From contig NZ_CP058601.1 in assembly GCF_013402815.2 (NCBI RefSeq), positions 3,968,001 to 4,032,000 on the forward strand: a DNA stretch of 64,000 bases. The letters are read 5' to 3'. The first letter of the stretch is position 1. Each line of letters opens with the position of its first letter. Below the pieces are notes generated by a model that had not been told where the DNA came from, made no database searches, and worked only from the letters and a program-made list of their open reading frames with translations. Of this stretch, positions 58,747 to 64,000 are shown piece by piece. The translations under genes and the position numbers were made by a program. Origin of the DNA: Natrinema halophilum. Lineage in GTDB: Archaea > Halobacteriota > Halobacteria > Halobacteriales > Natrialbaceae.

Positions 58747-59139
58747 TTATACTGGACGGAACCCGAGGATGCGCTTGCCAGTCGTCTCCGAAACCGTGAT
58801 CTCGAGTTCGACGGCGAGCCCCGTTTCGACGGCCGCGGGGTCGACGCCTACGACCTGTCCGGTTACGCGAACGGGACCGAAGTCCGCGATGGCCGTCGCG
58901 TACGGTGCGTCTTCCTCGAACGACGGCGTTGGAACGTGCGTGACGTTGAACGTCTGAATCTCCCCCGTTTCGGGCATGTCGACCCGCTCCAATTCGAGCG
59001 AACCGCAGTCGGGACAGACCCGACGTGGCGTCAGGGAGCCGTGTCCGTTAGCACACTCGAGGTAGTACGTATCGCCTTCTTCGGCCGCTTCGAGCCATTC
59101 GTCGTAGCCGGCGTCTTGAACGCCGTCAGCGTCGCTCAT
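58747..59139 (-). CDS. DUF35 OB-fold protein with zinc ribbon, thiolase partner
   Basis: 130 residues. A rubredoxin-like zinc ribbon (C29, C42, C45 in VCPDCG) is followed by an acyl-CoA-binding OB fold (GEIQTFNVTHVPTPSF; GPVRVTGQVVGVDP). DUF35 proteins pass acetoacetyl-CoA between thiolase and HMG-CoA synthase, or serve other acyl-CoA pairs, in archaea. The ATG overlaps the stop of the thiolase gene by four bases, so they are made together. Confidence 0.9.
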   Translation of the reverse strand: MSDADGVQDAGYDEWLEAAEEGDTYYLECANGHGSLTPRRVCPDCGSLELERVDMPETGEIQTFNVTHVPTPSFEEDAPYATAIADFGPVRVTGQVVGVDPAAVETGLAVELEITVSETTGKRILGFRPV

Positions 59140-60311
59140 TGGTCGGTCACCTCCAGTACGTGAACCGTTGCACTCGCGACCGTGCCACCCGCGTTGTGTG
59201 CGACGCCGGTCGTCGCGTCCGAAACGTATTCGCTATTGGGATGGGTGCCGGCCAGTAGCTTTGTGACTTCCGCGATCTGGGAGGCGCCGGTCGCACCGAC
59301 CGGGTGTCCCTTGGCTTTCAGGCCACCAGAGAGGTTGATCGGCGTGTCACCGTTCGCGGTCGTCCGGCCGGTTCGTGCCGCGGAGATGCCCTCACCGATC
59401 GGTTCTATGTCCAGCGCCTCGAGTGCGAGGACTTCGGCGATCGTAAAGCAGTCGTGGACCTCCGCGAAGTCGACATCGCTGGCATCGACGCTGGCGTCGT
59501 CGTAGGCTTCCACGCCCGCTTCGCGCGCGGCGGGCGATCGTGCGAGGTGGTCGCGGTCGTGCAGCGCCATCCGATCGCCACCCTGACCGGTGCCGGTAAT
59601 CGCGACCGGCGCGTCGAGGTCGTGGTCGTCAGCGTAGTCTTCGCTCGTGAGAACGAGCGCGGATGCGCCGTCAGAGATCGGACAGGCGTCGTAGAGGCCG
59701 AGCGGTTCCGAGACGGGCGGCGCCTCGAGAACGTCCGAAACGTCGATCGCGCGCTGATATTGCGCTTTGTCGTTCGTGAGGGCGTTCTCGTGGTTCTTGA
59801 CGGCGATGTGGGCCAGATCTTCGCGCTCGCCGCCAAACTCGTCGAAGTAGGCCTGGGCCATCAAGGCATACGCGCCGGGGAACGTCACTCCGGCCCGAAC
59901 CTCCCAAAGGTCGTCCGCGGCGATAGCGAGCGCCTCGGTCGCGCCCGCGGTTCCGAGGTTGGTCATCCGTTCTGCGCCGCCGACGAGGAGGACGTCGTTC
60001 TCGCCGTTGCGAATGCGTTTGACGGCCTCGCGGACTGCGGTCCCGCTCGAAGCGCACGCGGATTCGTAGCGGGTCGCAGGGGCCTGGACCCCTGCCGCTT
60101 CGGCCATCAGCGGGCCCTGGTGACCCTGGTGTTCGGAGAGTTCGCCCATGAAATTCCCGTAGAGAACGGCCTCGACGTCGTCCCGGGGAACGGTGCTGTC
60201 CTCGAAGGCCGCAATGCTGGCTTCAGCGAACAGGTCTCGACCAGTCCGTTCGGGGCTGTTTCCGAACGGTGTTAATCCTGTCCCTGCGACACGTACGTCA
60301 CTCATGTACAT
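59136..60311 (-). CDS. Thiolase-family acetyl-CoA acyltransferase
   Basis: 391 residues; ATG at 60311 or, two codons in, at 60305. The nucleophile is C86 in ESACASSG. The second site is the His in GGLKAKGHPVGATG, and a further conserved stretch is EVHDCFTIAEVLALE. This is the archaeal/SCP2-like thiolase group that works with a DUF35 partner. It joins or cleaves acyl-CoA units, for mevalonate synthesis or fatty-acid breakdown; the pairing favours acetoacetyl-CoA formation but haloarchaea hold several paralogues. Confidence 0.9.
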   Translation of the reverse strand: MYMSDVRVAGTGLTPFGNSPERTGRDLFAEASIAAFEDSTVPRDDVEAVLYGNFMGELSEHQGHQGPLMAEAAGVQAPATRYESACASSGTAVREAVKRIRNGENDVLLVGGAERMTNLGTAGATEALAIAADDLWEVRAGVTFPGAYALMAQAYFDEFGGEREDLAHIAVKNHENALTNDKAQYQRAIDVSDVLEAPPVSEPLGLYDACPISDGASALVLTSEDYADDHDLDAPVAITGTGQGGDRMALHDRDHLARSPAAREAGVEAYDDASVDASDVDFAEVHDCFTIAEVLALEALDIEPIGEGISAARTGRTTANGDTPINLSGGLKAKGHPVGATGASQIAEVTKLLAGTHPNSEYVSDATTGVAHNAGGTVASATVHVLEVTDQ

Positions 60312-60470
60312 GCCCGTAGTGGACGGATCCGTTAATACTCCGCGGTTGTGACCCTGTATTCACTTTCAATGACAAATAACTCCCACAGACATTTCGGCGC
60401 GATCGACGCTGACGAACGGACCCGATATCGTATCGGTATCCAAACTACTACGGTCGGTATTTCCCCGGGC

Positions 60471-60500
60471 TTATATGGTACCATGACCCAAATAATGGTA
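60471..60500 (+). promoter_or_regulatory. Promoter and candidate operator of the M42 peptidase gene
   Basis: TTATATGG at 60471-60478 is a TATA box about 25 bases ahead of the ATG at 60500, suggesting a leaderless transcript. TACCAT (60479-60484) and ATGGTA (60495-60500) form an inverted repeat with a 10-base spacer over the expected start site. Confidence 0.45.
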
Positions 60501-61567
60501 TGACTGCCGTTTCGTTCGATCTGGATCTACTGGCGGAACTAACGGAGGTGAGTGGCGTCCCCGGATACGAAGATCGAGTTCGCGATATCGTCGTCAGAGA
60601 ACTCGAGAAAACTGTCGACAGCATTCGGACAGACGCGATGGGAAACGTAGTTGGAACGCTCGACGGGGAAAGCGACTATTCGGTCGCCGTTGCGGCCCAC
60701 ATGGACGAGATCGGCTTTATGGTCAGACATGTCCGCGGCGACGAGGACGGCTTCGGATTCGTCGAACTCGATGCGTTGGGCGGCTGGGACGCACGGATCC
60801 TCAAGGCCCAACGGGTGACGATCCACGCCGAAGACGAAGACATTCCGGCCGTCATCGGCTCACCGCCACCGCACACGCTCGACGAAACGGACCGCGAGAA
60901 GACCCCGGAAATCGAGGACGTCGTCGTCGATCCCGGCCTCCCTTTCGAGGAGGTTGAGAAGCGCGTCTCCCCGGGGGACCTCGTTACGATGGTTCAGACT
61001 ACCGAACGTGTTGGCGAGACGATAACCGGAAAAGCCCTGGACGATCGCGTCTGTCTGTTCGCCATGCTCGAGGCAGCCCGCCGCGTGACCGATCCTGCCG
61101 TAACGATCCACTTCTGTGCGACCGTCCAGGAGGAAGTCGGACTCCGCGGGGCTCGCGCCCTCGGCGTCGACATCGATCCCGACCTCGGTCTGGCACTGGA
61201 CGTCACCGTCGCAAACGACATCCCTGGCTTCGAGGATGGTGAGCACGTTACTGAACTCGGCGAGGGGACAGCAATCAAGCTCAAGGACTCGAGTGTCATC
61301 ACGAATCCAAAGCTCCACGGTCGCCTCCAGTCGATCGCCGAAGACGAGGGAATCGCCTACCAGCTCGAGATCCTCCCCTCGGGCGGTACCGATACCGCGG
61401 GCTTGCAGCGGTCGTCCGGGGCAAAGCCCGTCGGCGCGATTTCGGTCCCGACGCGGTATCTCCACACCGTGACCGAGACTGCACACGTCAACGACGTCGC
61501 CGGGACGATCGACCTGCTCGCGGCGTTTCTCACGACCGAAGACGGGACGTACGACTACACCCTGTAA
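60500..61567 (+). CDS. M42-family aminopeptidase/endoglucanase-like metallopeptidase
   Basis: 355 residues, the usual size. Zinc ligands are the His in AAHMDEIGF, Asp in KALDDRVCLFA, the Glu pair in VQEEVGLRGA, the Asp in ALDVTVAND and a His near LHTVTETAHVND. M42 enzymes (TET peptidases) form 12-unit hollow tetrahedra and trim small peptides from the N-end, downstream of the proteasome. The gene stands alone with its own promoter. Confidence 0.92.
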   Translation: MTAVSFDLDLLAELTEVSGVPGYEDRVRDIVVRELEKTVDSIRTDAMGNVVGTLDGESDYSVAVAAHMDEIGFMVRHVRGDEDGFGFVELDALGGWDARILKAQRVTIHAEDEDIPAVIGSPPPHTLDETDREKTPEIEDVVVDPGLPFEEVEKRVSPGDLVTMVQTTERVGETITGKALDDRVCLFAMLEAARRVTDPAVTIHFCATVQEEVGLRGARALGVDIDPDLGLALDVTVANDIPGFEDGEHVTELGEGTAIKLKDSSVITNPKLHGRLQSIAEDEGIAYQLEILPSGGTDTAGLQRSSGAKPVGAISVPTRYLHTVTETAHVNDVAGTIDLLAAFLTTEDGTYDYTL

Positions 61568-61726
61568 GCGGCAATCCGAACGGCTCTCGAGACGACTGAC
61601 GGATTTTCGCCTCGCGTATCGTCGGAAGCATTTAGAGACCGACGAACTCGTCGACTCGGCCCGGCGGTTCAGTAGTCCAGCCTACAGCTACAAGACCGAC
61701 CGATGCTTCGGACAGCCGATGCCGTT

Positions 61727-63145
61727 TCAGAACGCGAGTGCGTCGACAAGTATCGCGACGAGCACGGCGCCGAGGAAGGCGTTCGAGGCGTGGAACGACC
61801 GGAACGCGGCCGTTTCGGTCTGTTCGAAGTGAAGTCGCACCGCGGCCCAGAGGAAAATTCCGCCGAAGATCACGACTGTTCCGGCGTACAGCGTTCCGAG
61901 TTCGGTGATCCAGGCGAGCGCGATAGTGCTCACGAGCGTGGCGGCGATGTAGTAGATAATGTGCTTTCGGGTGACGGTTTCGCCGCGAACGACCGGCATC
62001 ATCGGAAAGCCGCCGCGGGCGTAATCCTCGCCGTAGGCCAGTGCGAGGTTGTAGAAGTGCGCCGGCGTCCAGAGGAAGATGACGCCCGCGAGTGCGAGTC
62101 CCGGCCAACCGATTTCGTTCGTCACGGCGGCCCAGCCGATGAGCGCGGGGAGGGCGCCTGCCGCACCACCGATGACCGTGTTCTGGACCGTATTCGGCTT
62201 GAGGAGGAGGGTATAGACGACGCTGTAGAAGAGGATCGCGGCCAATCCAAGCGCCGCGGCGAGCCTGTTGATCGTCAAGAAGGCAGCCAACGACGCTGCG
62301 GTCAATGCGAATCCGAACGCCAGTGCGTTCCGGACCGGAATCAGGTCGACCGCCAGCGGTCGGTCGGCGGTACGGGACATCTTTTGGTCGACGTCGCGCT
62401 CGAGAACGTGGTTGAACGTCCCGCTCGCGCCGATGGCAAGGACGCCGCCGCCGAGGGTCGCGATGATCGTGGCGATATCGAGTCCGGGTCCCGCAGCGAG
62501 TGCCATCCCCGCGGCGGCGACGAGACAGAGCAACCACATCAACCGCGGTTTCATCATCTGGAAGTAGGCGAAGACGGTCAGCCTGGCGCGTGCCAGGCGA
62601 CTCGTCGGGAGCTGCCGTTCGGTCGCGGATGGAACGTCCGCCTCGAACGGCTCCGGCGAATCGATGGCGTCGTCTTCACGACCGGTTGCGAGTTCGAGGT
62701 CCCAGGCGAGGGCGAAGACGATCGCCGTAAAGATCACGAGACCGAGTGCAAGGTGCAGTCCCGGGAGGATCGCGGCGGGACCGACCGTGGCGGTAATGGC
62801 CCCGACGCCGATCTGGACGACGTAGAGGATGGCTGCGACGACGAGGGTCGCTCGGACCCGACTCGAGACCTCGCCGAGGATCGCGGCGAGTGCCGTCACG
62901 GCGACGAGCAGGCCGACTGCGACGGCCGCAAGCCGGTGGCCCCAGGCGATCGCGAGTTCGGTCTGGTTCAGCGGATCCACCGGCGCGTGACAGGTCGGCC
63001 ACGTCGAACACGACGCGGCTGCGTTCGTCAGCGAGGTCGTCGCGCCGACGATCAGGAGTAGATAGACGCCGAGCGCTGTCGTTGCAAGCAGTGCGGAGAA
63101 CCGACGGCGTGTGCCGATCGGGCGGGGAAAGGACTCAGTTGCCAC
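61727..63145 (-). CDS. ctaB: Fusion of CtaA-like haem A synthase half and CtaB haem O synthase
   Basis: 472 residues. Residues about 15-150 form four helices of the CtaA (COX15) type, with the haem-ligand His in AIAWGHRLAAVAVG and another in LPGLHLALG. Residues about 190-470 are the UbiA-type farnesyltransferase CtaB, with FNHVLERDVDQKMSRTADRP holding the acidic magnesium-diphosphate site and the second site YGEDYARGGFPMMP. CtaB adds the farnesyl tail to haem B to give haem O; CtaA-type proteins oxidise haem O to A. The fused order is known in haloarchaea. It supplies haem-copper oxidases. Confidence 0.92.
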   Translation of the reverse strand: MATESFPRPIGTRRRFSALLATTALGVYLLLIVGATTSLTNAAASCSTWPTCHAPVDPLNQTELAIAWGHRLAAVAVGLLVAVTALAAILGEVSSRVRATLVVAAILYVVQIGVGAITATVGPAAILPGLHLALGLVIFTAIVFALAWDLELATGREDDAIDSPEPFEADVPSATERQLPTSRLARARLTVFAYFQMMKPRLMWLLCLVAAAGMALAAGPGLDIATIIATLGGGVLAIGASGTFNHVLERDVDQKMSRTADRPLAVDLIPVRNALAFGFALTAASLAAFLTINRLAAALGLAAILFYSVVYTLLLKPNTVQNTVIGGAAGALPALIGWAAVTNEIGWPGLALAGVIFLWTPAHFYNLALAYGEDYARGGFPMMPVVRGETVTRKHIIYYIAATLVSTIALAWITELGTLYAGTVVIFGGIFLWAAVRLHFEQTETAAFRSFHASNAFLGAVLVAILVDALAF

Positions 63146-63341
63146 GGCTATTCTCGTCTACACCCTTCGACTCCGCGTATTTATGGCTCCCGCTTCTTCC
63201 CGCTTTCGGGGATTCGTATCCGACCGTAACGACGGAGTATGGGCTGCCGTAACCGCCGGTACGGCGGCTCGTCGTTCGCTCTCACCGCACCGCTCGAGAG
63301 GCGACCGAAAAGCAATTACGCTGGTTAGCGTAGCTGTCATC

Positions 63342-63665
63342 GTGCCCGGCGAATTCCGCGGTCGATCGCCGTCGGTCGATGACTCAGCCACCTCGAGTGG
63401 GGTCTCTGAAGCTGCGTTCGACGGTTGCAGCGAGGAGCCGCCCGCTCGCTGTCCGTATTGCGACCGACCGTTTCGGCAAGACCGGTACGAATCGCTTCAT
63501 CGGGGCCTCGCACACTCCGAGCGCCTCACCGACCGCGAACGCGCCACGTTCGAGCGCGTCCGCAGCGAGGAATACCCGGCGATTCGTCGCGTTCGACTGT
63601 ACGCGCTTTTCGTCCTCGTCCTGTTGTACTTCGGTCTACTGATCCTCGCCGCCTTCGTCGTCTGA
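63342..63665 (+). CDS. Small haloarchaeal zinc-finger membrane protein
   Basis: 107 residues from the GTG at 63342; no ATG lies near it, and the ATG at 63111 would overlap the divergent gene. A disordered start is followed by a zinc-finger-like CPYCDRPFRQDRYESLHRGLAH (Cys2-His2 arrangement, here shown in two parts: CPYCDRPF and HRGLAH) and a C-terminal membrane helix (about 85-105). Conserved haloarchaeal proteins of this type (DUF7410 is my best guess) occur near oxidase and haem genes. Divergent from the CtaA-CtaB fusion. Function unknown. Confidence 0.65.
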   Translation: MPGEFRGRSPSVDDSATSSGVSEAAFDGCSEEPPARCPYCDRPFRQDRYESLHRGLAHSERLTDRERATFERVRSEEYPAIRRVRLYALFVLVLLYFGLLILAAFVV

Positions 63666-63668
63666 TCG

Positions 63669-63968
63669 TCACATTCCCATGTCCTCGGCCGCCGCCGGAA
63701 TCGGGAGGTCGTGGGGCGAGACGCCGAGCAGCTCTCCGGCGTGGTCGAGCGCCATGTCGAATCCGTAATATCGCTCGAGTTCGTCCCCGTCCGCCGTTTG
63801 CCGCACTTTCAACATCGCGTATCCCTCGATATTCTGGACGATCGCGGCCGTTCCGCTCGACCCCTGCGGGCCTGACCCGTCTCGACTGAACGTGAGGATA
63901 CGCTCCGTTTCGGTTTCGTCGTACGTCGCCCTGATGCCGCCCGCTTCCGCCGTCCGATCGTCGGTCAT
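63669..63968 (-). CDS. Conserved haloarchaeal protein of unknown function (DUF7111-like)
   Basis: 99 residues from the ATG at 63968; an in-frame ATG eight codons earlier is less likely. The protein is soluble and acidic, with a beta-rich core (GIRATYDETETERILTFSRD; AAIVQNIEGYAMLKVRQT) and ends PAAAEDMGM. I believe it belongs to a haloarchaeal DUF (DUF7111), but no activity is known. It ends three bases after the convergent zinc-finger gene. Confidence 0.6.
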   Translation of the reverse strand: MTDDRTAEAGGIRATYDETETERILTFSRDGSGPQGSSGTAAIVQNIEGYAMLKVRQTADGDELERYYGFDMALDHAGELLGVSPHDLPIPAAAEDMGM

Positions 63969-64000
63969 ACTCGGTATTCGCGGATCGATCACCGCGAAGC

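Noticed and set aside
61703-63061. 452-residue open frame on the plus strand
   Set aside because: Opposite the CtaA-CtaB fusion; a charged low-complexity composition typical of antisense to membrane helices.

Overview
The window is chromosomal DNA of an extremely halophilic archaeon. The evidence is a GC-rich sequence, strongly acidic predicted proteins, twin-arginine (Tat) lipoprotein signals, TATA boxes about 25-30 bases ahead of nearly leaderless starts, and haloarchaeal domain families (HalOD1, DUF7344-like and DUF7343-like regulators, SPW, ThiR). A member of the Natrialbales seems likely, but that is inference. I found no rRNA, tRNA or CRISPR array.

1-18.5 kb is a surface-glycan locus. 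It holds the end of a GT2 glycosyltransferase, an exported aspartoacylase-like zinc enzyme, a lipoprotein polysaccharide deacetylase, an asparagine-synthase-like amidotransferase, two membrane-anchored winged-helix proteins, a DUF1616 membrane protein, and a tight leftward operon (13685-15085 back to 8629: nucleotide-sugar dehydrogenase, GT2, DUF354, GT4, multi-spanning GT-C-like protein). A DUF7343-type regulator and glmS follow. As written, glmS carries two +1 frameshifts. Together these genes would make activated amino sugars, oxidise them to uronates, assemble a glycan at the membrane and trim it outside.

18.5-22.4 kb is accessory: a decayed TnpB gene, an Asp/Asn-repeat surface protein, an SPW membrane protein and an acidic anchored protein. 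22.6-36.5 kb is mostly housekeeping: leuS, a HalOD1 protein, a J-domain protein, DUF420, the thiamine regulator ThiR, a methyltransferase, a thioesterase, the thiazole synthase Thi4, a MATE exporter and topA.

36.5-52.5 kb is more unusual. A peptide-type binding lipoprotein is translationally coupled to an APC permease. Divergent to it is a 1405-residue protein with about 26 HEAT repeats and a PQQ-type propeller. Then come a TlpA-like thioredoxin, a solo type IIG-like methyltransferase whose nuclease motif looks destroyed, a LysE exporter, and a second TnpB relic whose right-end hairpin is intact and lies against the stop codon of an HD-domain gene.

52.5-64 kb encodes a penicillin-acylase-family enzyme, the small subunit of methylmalonyl-CoA mutase with its chaperone GTPase MeaB, an alpha/beta hydrolase, DUF502, a DUF35/thiolase pair, an M42 peptidase and a CtaA-CtaB fusion for haem O/A synthesis, ending with two small haloarchaeal proteins.
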